Made by a program: the position numbers and the translations under genes
The notes under the pieces: generated by a model
What the model was told of the DNA's origin: nothing
What the model saw: the letters and a program-made list of their open reading frames with translations, nothing else
Database searches by the model: none
Source: Prevotella sp. tc2-28
GTDB lineage: Bacteria; Bacteroidota; Bacteroidia; Bacteroidales; Bacteroidaceae
NCBI RefSeq assembly: GCF_900107705.1
Contig: NZ_FNRE01000013.1
Location: forward strand, 46,478-110,477
Direction: 5' to 3'
DNA: 64,000 nucleotides
Shown here: positions 16,519 through 26,035 of the stretch, one piece after another
How the letters are laid out: every line of letters starts with the position of its first letter
Position numbering within the stretch: the stretch's first letter is position 1

Positions 16519-17766
16519 TTATACCAATTTATGAATGACCAGTCCTGAGCGCAGCTTCGGCTCGAACCACGTAGCCTTTGGAGGCATAATCTTGCCCGAG
16601 TCGGCAATGTCCATAATCTGCTGCATGGTGACAGGGTAGAGAGCCAGCGCGGCACGCATCTCGCCACTGTCTACGCGGCGTTTCAGCTCACCCAGTCCAC
16701 GCAGTCCGCCCACGAAGTCGATACGCTTCGACGAGCGCAGGTCGCCGATGTTCAGTATCTCGTCCAGTATCAGACGGCTCGAGATGTCCACGTCCAGCAC
16801 ACCGATGGGATCGGTATTGTCGTATGTGCCCTCCTTCGCCTTCAGACTGTACCAGTGCTGGTCAAGATAGAGCGAGAACTCGTGCAGCTGCTGAGGCTTG
16901 TAGATATCGGTGCCCTTGTCTTCCACGGTGAAGTTCACCTGCAGGGCAGCTAAGAACTCCTCCGAACTGAGTCCGTTGAGGTCTTTCACCACGCGGTTGT
17001 AGTCGAGGATAGTCAGCTGTGAAGCCTGGAAGCATACTGCCATGAAGTAGTTGTACTCCTCGTCGCCTTTGTGGTTGGGGTTCTGCTTCTGCTTCTCCTG
17101 ACCAACCAGTGCGGCAGCTGCTGAGCGGTGGTGTCCGTCAGCGATATAGAGGCTGGGCATCTTGGCAAACTCAGCGGTGATGGTCTGTGTATCCTTGTCG
17201 TCGTCGATGATCCAGAACTGATGACGGAATCCGTCGATAGGAGCGATGAAGTCGTACTCAGGCTTCGTGGCGGCATAGCGCATGATGAGCTCGTCGAGCA
17301 CCTTGTTGTCTGGATAGGCGAAGAACACGGGTTCTATGTTGGCATTGTTCACGCGGACGTGCTTCATGCGGTCTTCCTCCTTGTCACGACGGGTCAGCTC
17401 GTGCTTCTTGATGTTACCCTTCTGGTAGTCGTCGGTATGGGCGCACACCACCAGTCCGTACTGCGTCTTGCCGTTCATGGTCTGGGCATAGATGTAGTAG
17501 TGCTCCTTGTCGTCCTGCACCAGCCATCCCTTGTCCTGGAACTTCTGGAAGTTCTCAGCAGCCTTCTCATAGACGCGCGGGTCGTATTCCGACGTGCCTA
17601 CGGGGAAGTCAATCTCAGGTTTGATGATGTGATACAGACTCTTCTCGTTGTCGCCGGCCTCGGCACGGGCCTCCTCAGAGTCCAGCACGTCGTAAGGACG
17701 GCTCTCTACCTGCTCCACCAGTTCCTTCGGTGGGCGTATTCCTTTAAATGGTTTTACTATAGCCAT
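16519..17766 (-). CDS. DUF1015 family protein
   Basis: 415 residues beginning MAIVKPFKGIRPPKELVEQV and VESRPYDVLDSEEARAEA, the recognisable opening of DUF1015, with the later family stretch LYIADGHHRSAAAALV near residue 207 and FVGGLRGLGELKRRVDSGE near the C-terminus. The role is uncharacterised; the GHHR motif suggests a phosphate-binding or hydrolase-like active site. Middle gene of a HIT-DUF1015-yigZ transcript. Confidence 0.92.
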   Translation of the reverse strand: MAIVKPFKGIRPPKELVEQVESRPYDVLDSEEARAEAGDNEKSLYHIIKPEIDFPVGTSEYDPRVYEKAAENFQKFQDKGWLVQDDKEHYYIYAQTMNGKTQYGLVVCAHTDDYQKGNIKKHELTRRDKEEDRMKHVRVNNANIEPVFFAYPDNKVLDELIMRYAATKPEYDFIAPIDGFRHQFWIIDDDKDTQTITAEFAKMPSLYIADGHHRSAAAALVGQEKQKQNPNHKGDEEYNYFMAVCFQASQLTILDYNRVVKDLNGLSSEEFLAALQVNFTVEDKGTDIYKPQQLHEFSLYLDQHWYSLKAKEGTYDNTDPIGVLDVDISSRLILDEILNIGDLRSSKRIDFVGGLRGLGELKRRVDSGEMRAALALYPVTMQQIMDIADSGKIMPPKATWFEPKLRSGLVIHKLV

Positions 17767-17782
17767 GATATTTATTTTCTAT

Positions 17783-17818
17783 TAAACCATTAACCATTAA
17801 CCGTTAACCATGAACCCT
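17783..17818. repeat. tandem heptamer array, unit AACCATT
   Basis: Five tandem heptamers (AACCATT, AACCATT, AACCGTT, AACCATG, AACCCTT) between the HIT and DUF1015 genes. The last unit touches the HIT stop codon. Confidence 0.9.
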
Positions 17819-18243
17819 TACAGGTTGGCCTTGATCTTGGCTATCATTTCCTGGTATTCCGCATCCGTGAGATACACCTTGCCCGGGTTCATCTGGAACG
17901 TGCCGCCGTAGTCGGGACCATCCACATATTTCGGAGCCAGGTGGAAGTGCAGGTGCGACAGCTTGTCGCTATAGGCACCGTAGTTGATCTTCTCCGGATT
18001 GAAGGCCTTCTGCATGGCACGAGTCACCTGTGCTACGTCAGCCATGAAGGCGTTACGGTCCTCGTCGCTCAGCTCGTTCAGGTCGTTCACGTGGTCTTTG
18101 TAAGCCACGAGACAACGTCCGCGATAGGTCTGCTCCTTAAAGAGGAAGGCACGTGATACGCGCAGGGTTGCAAACTCAATCATCAGATTGTGTAGGGTCT
18201 CATTGTTCGTGCAGTATAGGCACTGCTTGGGGTCACTTTGCAT
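17818..18243 (-). CDS. HIT family hydrolase
   Basis: 141 residues with the histidine triad HLHFH at residues 97-101 followed by LAPKY, and a CLYC pair at 8-11 that may bind zinc as in some HIT proteins. Members hydrolyse or transfer nucleotide groups from dinucleoside polyphosphates or AMP conjugates. It leads the minus-strand run and has a clear promoter. Confidence 0.93.
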   Translation of the reverse strand: MQSDPKQCLYCTNNETLHNLMIEFATLRVSRAFLFKEQTYRGRCLVAYKDHVNDLNELSDEDRNAFMADVAQVTRAMQKAFNPEKINYGAYSDKLSHLHFHLAPKYVDGPDYGGTFQMNPGKVYLTDAEYQEMIAKIKANL

Positions 18244-18273
18244 AGTCTTTTTGCTTTAGAGTTAATTTGACGA

Positions 18274-18304
18274 CAAAGGTACGAAATAAAGTGGAATATA
18301 CAAA
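18274..18304 (-). promoter_or_regulatory. promoter of the HIT gene
   Basis: On the minus strand TTTG (18304-18301), a 19-base spacer and TACCTTTG (18281-18274), about 30 bases before the start at 18243. Confidence 0.75.
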
Positions 18305-18320
18305 ATAAAAGCGCTTTTAT

Positions 18321-18351
18321 TTTGAATTGTCGGATATATTGCCTATATTTG
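18321..18351 (+). promoter_or_regulatory. promoter of the clostripain-like gene
   Basis: TTTG (18321-18324), a 19-base spacer and TATATTTG (18344-18351), 30 bases before the ATG at 18382. It is divergent from the HIT promoter. Confidence 0.8.
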
Positions 18352-18381
18352 CACACAAAACAATTCTAAATAGACAAGACA

Positions 18382-19776
18382 ATGAGAAAACTACTCCATT
18401 TGCTTTCAGCAGCTGTTGTGATAGCCCTGTCAGTGACATCCTGTACTCCCGTTGACAACCCCGTTAGTCCTGTTACTCCCCCTGAACCTGTTGTGAAGGC
18501 TGACACAGCCCGCCATACCATTATCATGTATGGTGTTGTCGGCGGTGCCAGCGACCCGCAGATAGAAACGGCGTGGGAAATCATGAAGCCCTACCTGAAT
18601 GACCGGAAAAACGTGCGTTGCGTGGTGTGTTTCAAATATGCCAAGCCCGAACACTTCGCGGGCAAGTATGCCAAGCCCGGCGACCTCGTCCTCTTCGAGC
18701 TCACCGACACGACCGACCTGATGAAGATTGGCGAGAACTATGCCATGAAGTGGTCTGACCTCGCCCTCTACGAGGAGTCGACGCTCACCAGCATCATCGA
18801 CTTGGCTTCCACCGTAGCCCCCGCCCGCGAATACACCTTCCTGACCTATGGTCACGGAGGAGGCTTCGACAAGAACGTCGACTACGAGAAAGACCAGCGC
18901 AAGGCCCAGCCTAATAGCAACCGTGCGGTGCTTTACGACGAGTGGATAGAAACCTCCGCCGGACATGAGGCCATGAACATGTATGAGTTCCTGCGCGGCA
19001 TCAACAATTCCAAGGTGCCCCATTTCAAGAGCATCTTCTTCCACAACTGCCTCATGGGCGGTGTCGAGAGCGTCTTCGACATCTCGCTGTTCTGCGACTA
19101 CCTCGTTGTCAGCAGTCACTTGCTCGCCATGAATCCCGCCCCCATTCGTCAGTTTATCAAGGCCACGACCGAACAGAAGGACCTCAAGACGGCCTATCTC
19201 CAGATGCTTTCGAAGTTGAGTCCTGAGTGGGATAAAGGCTACCAAGGCTATGGCTTCAACGGTGACCTGAAGCTCATCGACTGTCAGAAACTGCTTGACG
19301 TGATTGATCCCGCCGCGAAGCTGACCAACCGCCTCAAGGAAATCTATCCCACCCAGAGCGAGATGCTCGACACCGCAATGGTTCATACCTATCAGTATTA
19401 TAACGAGAAGAACTTCTACGACCTGGAAGACTACGCTGCGCAGGTGGCGAAATACACGGGTGACAGTCAGCTGAAAACCATTTCAGCGCAACTGAGCGAA
19501 GCACTCGGCAAAGCCATCCTCGGACGTGCTGAGATGCATTTCTCAACATTGGGCGACCTGCCTAAGTTCACCCTCTCCGTCGTGCTCAGCAGCAACAAGG
19601 ACTATCAGGCAAAGACCGCGTGGGATTATACCTTCAAGGAGGCTTACGAATACACCAACTGGCATATCTTCACAGGCTTCGGCGATTGGCTCAACACCAC
19701 GCGTCAGGGTCCCCGCGACCAGAGTGAAGGCTATCAGGGACAGCCTGTCGGACAATGCTTTAACCAACGACCATAG
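18382..19776 (+). CDS. clostripain-related (C11) cysteine peptidase, lipoprotein
   Basis: 464 residues. The signal peptide ends at a lipobox (SVTSC, Cys21), so the protein is probably an outer-membrane or surface lipoprotein. The C11 catalytic pair is visible as His158 in TYGHGGGF and Cys223 in FFHNCLMGGVES. The family comprises secreted endopeptidases of the caspase-like clan CD. It heads a three-gene run with a carboxypeptidase-regulatory-domain protein and an M15 peptidase, all exported, suggesting an envelope or extracellular role. Confidence 0.9.
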   Translation: MRKLLHLLSAAVVIALSVTSCTPVDNPVSPVTPPEPVVKADTARHTIIMYGVVGGASDPQIETAWEIMKPYLNDRKNVRCVVCFKYAKPEHFAGKYAKPGDLVLFELTDTTDLMKIGENYAMKWSDLALYEESTLTSIIDLASTVAPAREYTFLTYGHGGGFDKNVDYEKDQRKAQPNSNRAVLYDEWIETSAGHEAMNMYEFLRGINNSKVPHFKSIFFHNCLMGGVESVFDISLFCDYLVVSSHLLAMNPAPIRQFIKATTEQKDLKTAYLQMLSKLSPEWDKGYQGYGFNGDLKLIDCQKLLDVIDPAAKLTNRLKEIYPTQSEMLDTAMVHTYQYYNEKNFYDLEDYAAQVAKYTGDSQLKTISAQLSEALGKAILGRAEMHFSTLGDLPKFTLSVVLSSNKDYQAKTAWDYTFKEAYEYTNWHIFTGFGDWLNTTRQGPRDQSEGYQGQPVGQCFNQRP

Positions 19777-19788
19777 CACGACTAAGCC

Positions 19789-21015
19789 ATGAACAGACTG
19801 GCGATTCTAATCATCCTCGTGCTACTGTCACTGACGGCAAAGTCACAGACTGTGGTGAGTGGCAAGGTGACTGACACCGATGGCCAGCCATTGGCACGCG
19901 TCAGCGTGATGGTGGAAGGCACGGAGATTCACACTGTGACCAACGACGACGGGATGTTTACGCTGAAGACACCTCAGCAGCCTCGACAGCTGCTGCTGAG
20001 CCACATCGGCTACAAGAGTCGCAAGGTGGTGCTGGAGGGTCGTCCGCAACCCCTGCACATACGCATGCAAGGTAATACCGTGGAGCTTGACGAAGTTCTC
20101 GTGTCCACTAACGACCCCATGGCAATCCTAAAGGCCGCTATGGCACGCATCGAACAGAACTATTCCAGTGAACCGGAACTGATGCGTTGTTTCTACCGCG
20201 AGACGGCACGCCGCGGCTCACGGTTCATCTCAGTAGCCGAAGCCGTCACGGAAATGTATAAAACCGACTATACACTCGGACCAGAGCGCGACGTAGTAGC
20301 TATTCTGAAAGGCAGGCGACTGATGAGCATGAAGGCGCGCGACACGCTGGGCGTCAAGATACAGGGCGGACCCGTGCTCCCCTTGATGGTCGATTTGGCT
20401 AAGAACCGCGAATACATCCTCAACGACGAGAACCTGGCACACTACAAGCTGCAAATGGAGATGCCCGTGCGCATTGGCGACAGGGCGCAATACGTGATAG
20501 GCTTGGAACCCGCCGGCATCCTGCTCTATCCAGTCATGTGGGGCAAGGTGTACATCGACCAGCAGACGCTGACCTTCACCCGTGCCGAACTGCAACTGGA
20601 CGTGCGCGACTGGCGCTTGGCGTCGGAATATATGCTGGTGCACAAGCCCGCAGGACTGCGCTTCCGTCCCAAGGAACTCACAGTGACCATTGTCTACAAC
20701 ACCGACGAGCAGGGTAGGGCGCGCATGAGCTATGTGCGCAACGAGATGCGCTTCACGTGCGACTGGAAACGCCGTCTCTTCGCATCGCCCTTCACCACCG
20801 TCAGCGAGATGGTGGTAACCGATGTCAAGCAACGGGGCGACAGCGTGAAACGACCTCGCGGACGTTCCTCGTTCGGACTGAAGGAGCGTTTCTACGACAG
20901 GGTGGAGTATTTCGACGACCCCGACTTCTGGGCCGACTATAACATCATCGAGCCGACAGAGAGCCTGGAGAACGCCATAGGAAAACTGAAAAAGAAAATC
21001 AAGGAAACCAACTGA
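19789..21015 (+). CDS. carboxypeptidase-regulatory-like domain protein, envelope
   Basis: 408 residues: signal peptide (ending TAKSQ near 20), a CarboxypepD_reg-like beta domain at about 22-100 (VSGKVTDTDGQPLARVSVMV, FTLKTPQQPRQLLLSHIGYK), then a large beta-rich region with conserved-looking ILKAAMARIEQNY and CFYRETARRG. This arrangement is like DUF5686-type Bacteroidetes envelope proteins that do not form a full TonB barrel. Function unknown. Its stop overlaps the start of the M15 peptidase gene by one base. Confidence 0.8.
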   Translation: MNRLAILIILVLLSLTAKSQTVVSGKVTDTDGQPLARVSVMVEGTEIHTVTNDDGMFTLKTPQQPRQLLLSHIGYKSRKVVLEGRPQPLHIRMQGNTVELDEVLVSTNDPMAILKAAMARIEQNYSSEPELMRCFYRETARRGSRFISVAEAVTEMYKTDYTLGPERDVVAILKGRRLMSMKARDTLGVKIQGGPVLPLMVDLAKNREYILNDENLAHYKLQMEMPVRIGDRAQYVIGLEPAGILLYPVMWGKVYIDQQTLTFTRAELQLDVRDWRLASEYMLVHKPAGLRFRPKELTVTIVYNTDEQGRARMSYVRNEMRFTCDWKRRLFASPFTTVSEMVVTDVKQRGDSVKRPRGRSSFGLKERFYDRVEYFDDPDFWADYNIIEPTESLENAIGKLKKKIKETN

Positions 21016-21572
21016 TGAAGAAATATGTGTTAACCATGGTCTGCGTCCTGCTGGCGCTAGGCGTTCATGCACAGCCCAAGGGTGTTGTGCTCGACACGCT
21101 GAACGTACAGCATATCGACTTCCAAGGGAAAACGCGACAAGGCACCATTATCTGTAATCGGAAGATTACGAACGACCTGCGCGCTATCTTCGAAGCCTTG
21201 TACAAGGCGAAATACCCCATCGAGCGCATACAACCCATTTCCGACTACGACAACGACGACGAGCGCTCCATGCAGGCCAACAACACCTCGTGCTATTGCT
21301 ATCGGCCTATTGAAGGCAGCAAGAAGCTCTCGAATCACGCGCTGGGAATGGCAATAGACATCAATCCCCTCTACAACCCCTGCGTAAAAAGAAGGAAGGA
21401 CGGCACCCTGCTCATCCAACCTTCTACTGCTCGTCCTTACGTCAACCGCAGCAAGTCGTTTAAGTACAAAATCACGAAACAAGACCTCTGCTACCGCCTC
21501 TTCACCCAGCACGGCTTCCAGTGGGGAGGCTCGTGGCACTCCCTCAAGGACTACCAGCATTTCGAAAAATAA
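21015..21572 (+). CDS. M15 family zinc peptidase, exported
   Basis: 185 residues, signal peptide ending VHAQ at residue 20. The M15 zinc ligands are visible: His108 and Asp115 in SNHALGMAIDINP, and His182 in DYQHFE at the C-terminus. This is the M15C subtype, which acts as a D-Ala or L-Ala/D-Glu endopeptidase on peptidoglycan. Translation appears coupled to the preceding gene. Confidence 0.9.
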   Translation: MKKYVLTMVCVLLALGVHAQPKGVVLDTLNVQHIDFQGKTRQGTIICNRKITNDLRAIFEALYKAKYPIERIQPISDYDNDDERSMQANNTSCYCYRPIEGSKKLSNHALGMAIDINPLYNPCVKRRKDGTLLIQPSTARPYVNRSKSFKYKITKQDLCYRLFTQHGFQWGGSWHSLKDYQHFEK

Positions 21573-21578
21573 AATATT

Positions 21579-23786
21579 TCATCCCCCTTTGCTGATTCCT
21601 CCTACCACATCGTCATTGTCAATGGAGTGTTCCGCCTTCTTCACGCTGGCTTTCAGGGAGCCGAAACGCCAGGTAACGGAAAGGGTGAACGAGCGGGCAT
21701 TGTTCCAAGACTGTTGGAAATCACGATAGTCGCCATTCACGGTTTCGGCCTCTGTCGTCCAGTATTTGTTGAATGGTGCATTGGCTCCGATGCGAACGGT
21801 CAGACGGTTGTCCTTGAGGAAGGAACGTTGCAGCGAGAAGTAATACCCCTGATAGGAGTGCTGCATGTAATAGATTCCATTGGGACTATGACCAATCTTG
21901 CCGTATGCCGCCATATAAAGCAACAATTTCCAAGGCAACTTTTGTGAGAGATTAGCATAGAAGTTGTCAGACCACCCAAAGGTGCGATAACCCAGGTTCG
22001 GATTCTCGTAGTGTTCGTATCTCAGATTATTGTTGATGACAACCGTTGTTCCATCGAAGGGCTTCCACTGTACATACTGCTCCACCGAGAATCGACGATA
22101 GCGAAGGATGTTGTCGTAGGTGGTATAGCGGATGTCGTTCCTGGCTGTCTGAATGGTGCTGATACCTTCTGAGCTGTAGTTGTAGGCAGGTGCTATTTGG
22201 AGCGTCAGTTTGGGCAGGATATAGGAATAAATCAGACTGATGCGCTGAGTGTGAGAGCTGACCAAGTTGGCATTACCATAATGAACTGACGTGGGCGACG
22301 TCACGACGGCAGGGTTCAGATAGGAGATGCCAGGACGGTTGATGCTAGTAGTATAGCTCAACTTCAAGGATTGTGCATCCGTCAGCTGGTACTTCAGCGA
22401 CGCCTGTGGCACCCAGTCGCTCAAGTGCTTGTCGAAGGTGTCGCCCTTCCCGTCAGGATACTGCCCTTTCATATAACTGTATTCATAGCGCAGACCTGCC
22501 CGAGCCGACCATTTCTTGTGATTGTAGATATAGTCTGCATAACCTGCCAGCACACGAGTGGTATGTTCAAACTCGTTGTCGGTCAGCATGTCAATGCCGG
22601 TAAAATTCTGCGTGTTGTGGCTGTTGTTGTTACGATAGATATACTTGGTACCTATCTCTAACTGATGCCCTTTGCCTAGCGGACGGAGCCAGTCTGCCTG
22701 GAAGGTGTGTTCCGTGAAGCGTTCGCGTTCGGTTTGCAGACTGCCTGTGTAACAGAATGGTGCATTCACCAGGTCCGAATAGGTGTTCTCCTGATCTGTG
22801 TGTTGGCGCGTCAGGGCGAGCATGTAAGAGAGTGTGAGTCGCTCGCCCTTCCGCCGCGTCTTGTGTTCGTAGTCCATTCGTCCGTTCCACGAGGAATGGC
22901 TGTATCCTGGCATCCAGTAGTGATTGTTGAAGCTATAGACAGGCAGCCCTGAAGGATTGGTCAGTGCTGTCGAACCGTCACCTTGCACGTTTAGTTTGTA
23001 GAAATAACCACCGAACGAGGCAGACAGCAGGTTCAGCGAGTCGATGTCGTAGCTGGCATTCAGATTGCTATAGTGGATAGCGCCGGGATTCGTACCGTCT
23101 GAATGGGACTGCATGCGATTGCCTGTATCGAGATACCTGCGGTCTGTGTCTGAAATGCTTACTGTTGAGCGGCTCGACATGCCGCCATAGCCGTAATCAA
23201 TAGATGCCAGCAGTTTTCCCATTTGTCCTGTCAGCGAAGTGTAGAGATTACGTTGATTATTTGTATTGTAACTTGCCGACACCACACCCGTCATACCCTG
23301 CATTTTCGAACCGTCAACCATCACGATATTCAGGATGGCATCCACACCCTCGGCATCCTCTCGAGCACCAGGGTCGGTAATAACCTCTATGCGCTTCACC
23401 ATCGAGGCAGGCATCGACTTGAACGTCTCTTTGGCGTTCTTCGACAGGTTGGGGTCGTAGTGTCCGTTCTTGTATATCTTATAACTGCTGTTGCCCTTCA
23501 CCAAGATGTTGTCCTGTCCGTCCACCGTCACCATCGGCACCTTGCGCAGCATGTCCATGACGGTCTGTGTCTTCGACTCCTCGTCAGCCTGCACGTCGTA
23601 GCCTATGCGGTCAATTTCTTGCTTGATGAGTTGCTTCTGCGCCTTTACCACTACGCCCTCCAGCTCTTTGCTCCACGTGATGGAGTCGCTACTTACGGTG
23701 GTTGAATCCTTCTGTGTTTGGGCCGTAGCTTTCCCTGCTCCCGCTGCCAGAAGCAGCAGGAGTAATATCTTTCCAATATGTTTCAT
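21579..23786 (-). CDS. outer-membrane beta-barrel (TonB-receptor-like) protein
   Basis: 735 residues. After a signal peptide (ending GKATAQ near 23) comes a plug-like domain (LEGVVVKAQKQLIKQEIDRI, MDMLRKVPMVTVDGQDNILV, MPASMVKRIEVITDPGA) and a long barrel rich in aromatic-ended strands, ending in a Trp/Phe strand (FTLSVTWRFGSL) plus a short hydrophilic tail. This fits the outer membrane beta-barrel family of TonB-dependent receptors lacking the usual N-terminal CarboxypepD_reg domain. No SusD partner is present, so it is probably not a canonical glycan receptor. Confidence 0.9.
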   Translation of the reverse strand: MKHIGKILLLLLLAAGAGKATAQTQKDSTTVSSDSITWSKELEGVVVKAQKQLIKQEIDRIGYDVQADEESKTQTVMDMLRKVPMVTVDGQDNILVKGNSSYKIYKNGHYDPNLSKNAKETFKSMPASMVKRIEVITDPGAREDAEGVDAILNIVMVDGSKMQGMTGVVSASYNTNNQRNLYTSLTGQMGKLLASIDYGYGGMSSRSTVSISDTDRRYLDTGNRMQSHSDGTNPGAIHYSNLNASYDIDSLNLLSASFGGYFYKLNVQGDGSTALTNPSGLPVYSFNNHYWMPGYSHSSWNGRMDYEHKTRRKGERLTLSYMLALTRQHTDQENTYSDLVNAPFCYTGSLQTERERFTEHTFQADWLRPLGKGHQLEIGTKYIYRNNNSHNTQNFTGIDMLTDNEFEHTTRVLAGYADYIYNHKKWSARAGLRYEYSYMKGQYPDGKGDTFDKHLSDWVPQASLKYQLTDAQSLKLSYTTSINRPGISYLNPAVVTSPTSVHYGNANLVSSHTQRISLIYSYILPKLTLQIAPAYNYSSEGISTIQTARNDIRYTTYDNILRYRRFSVEQYVQWKPFDGTTVVINNNLRYEHYENPNLGYRTFGWSDNFYANLSQKLPWKLLLYMAAYGKIGHSPNGIYYMQHSYQGYYFSLQRSFLKDNRLTVRIGANAPFNKYWTTEAETVNGDYRDFQQSWNNARSFTLSVTWRFGSLKASVKKAEHSIDNDDVVGGISKGG

Positions 23787-23790
23787 AGCT

Positions 23791-24825
23791 TTATTTGTTC
23801 AGTCGTTCGCTACTCATCTCGAACATCTGTTTGAGGAAATCATCATTAGAAGCCTTCTTCATTTTTTCCAGTTCCTTGAGGACTATCGCCTTCTCTGCAT
23901 CGTCCAGACAACCGGCATTCTTACATAGCTTGTAGATATGTGATACGTAATAGTTTGTTGCGGTGCCTGTTGGATTCTTCATAAACAGGTTCTTGAAGGT
24001 GTTGAACTCGCTGAGCCACGATTCAGGGGTCTTTTCGCGATAGGCCAACAAAGAATCGACGTTAATATTTATACCGTTGTTTATACCATCTTCAATCAGT
24101 TCACGAATACCATCGCGGGCAACTTCCATACCATTGATCTTAACGCCATCTAATATGATTCTGTCATCGTCGGCGTTGTCGTCAGAGTTTCTTTTTTTAT
24201 ACTCCTTACCATTAACGATAATGCGACTTACCTTACTCTTCTTTTTGCCATAGCTACTATCGCGTGCTTCTGGACGCAGGGCGTAAGTGACAGCCAGGCG
24301 AACCTTGGTCTTTTTTGCTTTCTCTACCCATTCCAATGCGTAGGCATAGCGATAGCGATGCTCGGGATCGTCCTTATCGGCAAAACAGGCATAGATATAG
24401 TCGGAACCCTTCATAGTACCGATAGACACAGACGAGTGCTTACCATCGCCTACGAAGAGGCTTACAGAGGGAAAGCCTATGTTTTCGAAAAGACTTGCAA
24501 AACTTTCCAGTTCCCCGTCTTCACCGCCTTTTTCTCGAATACCAGAGTTAACGGAATAGGCATCCTTCTTATCTATTTCAAAAGCCTTACGCACATCATC
24601 AAGGCGCTCGAGAGCAGACTTGGAGCTAATGGTAAAGTCATAAACATCAGCCATAGCCGTCATACGACCTGTTTCCGGGTCGCGATCAAGCACGTGATTT
24701 TCTCTGTTCTCTGTGATCTTTTCATTCAGCAGGGCATCGAATGCTTTCTTGATGTTCTGCTGCGCCATTATGGTTGAAGGCATGGCCAACAACATGGCTG
24801 CAAGGATTAAGTTTCTACTCTTCAT
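23791..24825 (-). CDS. exported hypothetical protein of a sigma/anti-sigma operon
   Basis: 344 residues from the second of two close in-frame ATG codons (the other is at 24831). Signal peptide MKSRNLILAAMLLAMPSTIMAQ. The body is charged, with a basic KKRNSDDNADDD insertion near the middle. No family was recognised. The start overlaps the end of the anti-sigma-like gene, and it lies just before the barrel protein gene, so the order sigma, anti-sigma, exported protein, outer-membrane barrel suggests an envelope regulon. Confidence 0.75.
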   Translation of the reverse strand: MKSRNLILAAMLLAMPSTIMAQQNIKKAFDALLNEKITENRENHVLDRDPETGRMTAMADVYDFTISSKSALERLDDVRKAFEIDKKDAYSVNSGIREKGGEDGELESFASLFENIGFPSVSLFVGDGKHSSVSIGTMKGSDYIYACFADKDDPEHRYRYAYALEWVEKAKKTKVRLAVTYALRPEARDSSYGKKKSKVSRIIVNGKEYKKRNSDDNADDDRIILDGVKINGMEVARDGIRELIEDGINNGININVDSLLAYREKTPESWLSEFNTFKNLFMKNPTGTATNYYVSHIYKLCKNAGCLDDAEKAIVLKELEKMKKASNDDFLKQMFEMSSERLNK

Positions 24826-25483
24826 ATGCAATTAAATTTTCTTGTTCGTTAATATATACTATGGTACCATCTTCTTGCATGACTAGAACGTAGCCATAGG
24901 CTGCCATCTGGGCATTAAAAATTTCCATCTTTGCCTTGACTTGCTCGGCTTGAGCCGTGGCCTCTACCATCCGTGCCTTAGCCTGCTCGGCTTGCGCCAT
25001 CAGCGCATAAGCCTTGTCGTAGTCGTGGATAGTGGGTTCGGCCTTACGCAGACTGCGCTTCTTGGTCTTTTTTGCAGGCTGCTGTGGGGTTACTACAGGC
25101 ATTACGGGGTGAGCAGCTACTGTATCGATTCGTACTGCCGATTGGATATCAGACTCTACTGCCTGCTGGGCTATGGTGTCAACCTGGGCTGTGAGTGATG
25201 CTGTGGGCACAAGCTCTGTCTGGCGTGGTGGAACAGCGAGATACAACACTCCTGCCACAACGGCTGCAGCGGCAATGCCCCATACTCCCCAACGATGACG
25301 GGCCTTGGGCTGGGGCTTCATCGCTTCTATCTCCTGAAAGAGTTGCTGATAGTCTGCCCACTCCTGAGGAATGTCCTGTCCTCGGAAGTAGTCTGCAAGG
25401 ATGTATTCTTCCTCGAGCGTCGATGTGCCGTCCATATATTTGTCCAGCAGTTTTGCAATATAATCTTTTGTATATTTTATCAT
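24815..25483 (-). CDS. single-pass membrane anti-sigma-like protein
   Basis: 222 residues: a cytoplasmic N-terminal helical part (LLDKYMDGTSTLEEEYILAD, the pattern of Bacteroidetes anti-sigma factors without a zinc site), one membrane segment near 67-83 (WGIAAAAVVAGVLYLAV), then a periplasmic portion with an Ala/Gln/Lys-rich coiled coil (AQAEQAKARMVEATAQAEQ near 163-181). It overlaps the sigma gene by 4 bases, so it is most likely that factor's regulator. Confidence 0.78.
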   Translation of the reverse strand: MIKYTKDYIAKLLDKYMDGTSTLEEEYILADYFRGQDIPQEWADYQQLFQEIEAMKPQPKARHRWGVWGIAAAAVVAGVLYLAVPPRQTELVPTASLTAQVDTIAQQAVESDIQSAVRIDTVAAHPVMPVVTPQQPAKKTKKRSLRKAEPTIHDYDKAYALMAQAEQAKARMVEATAQAEQVKAKMEIFNAQMAAYGYVLVMQEDGTIVYINEQENLIAYEE

Positions 25484-25971
25484 TTATTCCTCCGTTTTAT
25501 TTCTTCTAACAGTGTTCGTCTTGCCCTTGCCAACAGGGTGCTTACTGAGGTTGTTTCGATACCCAGTAGCTGGGCTATCTCTTCGTGGCTCCGCCGTTCC
25601 ACTTGTCGCATATAGAGTAGGGTGCGTTGTGTGGTGGGCATCTGTTGCAACTTTTTTTCCAGCCATACTTCGTCCTCTTTTATCTCCAACAACGTCTGAG
25701 GACTGGTCTCTATCCGTATCAACTTCGCTTCGTCCAAAGCCTCGTCAGGTTTTCGTCGCTGATGGTTTCTCAGCTGGTGTCTTGCCATGATGGTAACAAT
25801 GGCCTCAACTGACTGATAGCGCTCCAGTTCGTCGTGCATCTGCCACAGACGGAGCATCACATCCTGTGCGATGTCCTCTGCCTCTTCCTTGCCCGCTCCG
25901 TAGTGGAGGCTCGCGCTGACCGCTTTTTCTCGCCACGTGCGGGCTTTCTGTTCAAATGCACTTTTATCCAT
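25480..25971 (-). CDS. ECF-type RNA polymerase sigma factor
   Basis: 163 residues from MDKSAFEQ; an upstream in-frame ATG at 26022 would add an unusual hydrophobic extension. Region 2 appears as YGAGKEEAEDIAQDVMLRLW, region 4 as MPTTQRTLLYMRQVERRSHE and EEIAQLLGIETTSVSTLLAR. It is coupled to the anti-sigma-like gene by a 4-base overlap. Confidence 0.92.
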   Translation of the reverse strand: MDKSAFEQKARTWREKAVSASLHYGAGKEEAEDIAQDVMLRLWQMHDELERYQSVEAIVTIMARHQLRNHQRRKPDEALDEAKLIRIETSPQTLLEIKEDEVWLEKKLQQMPTTQRTLLYMRQVERRSHEEIAQLLGIETTSVSTLLARARRTLLEEIKRRNK

Positions 25972-26035
25972 CTTTTCTTGTTCTACACTTATTAGACACA
26001 CAAGCCCTACAAAACCAAACAACGTTTAGCAGAGT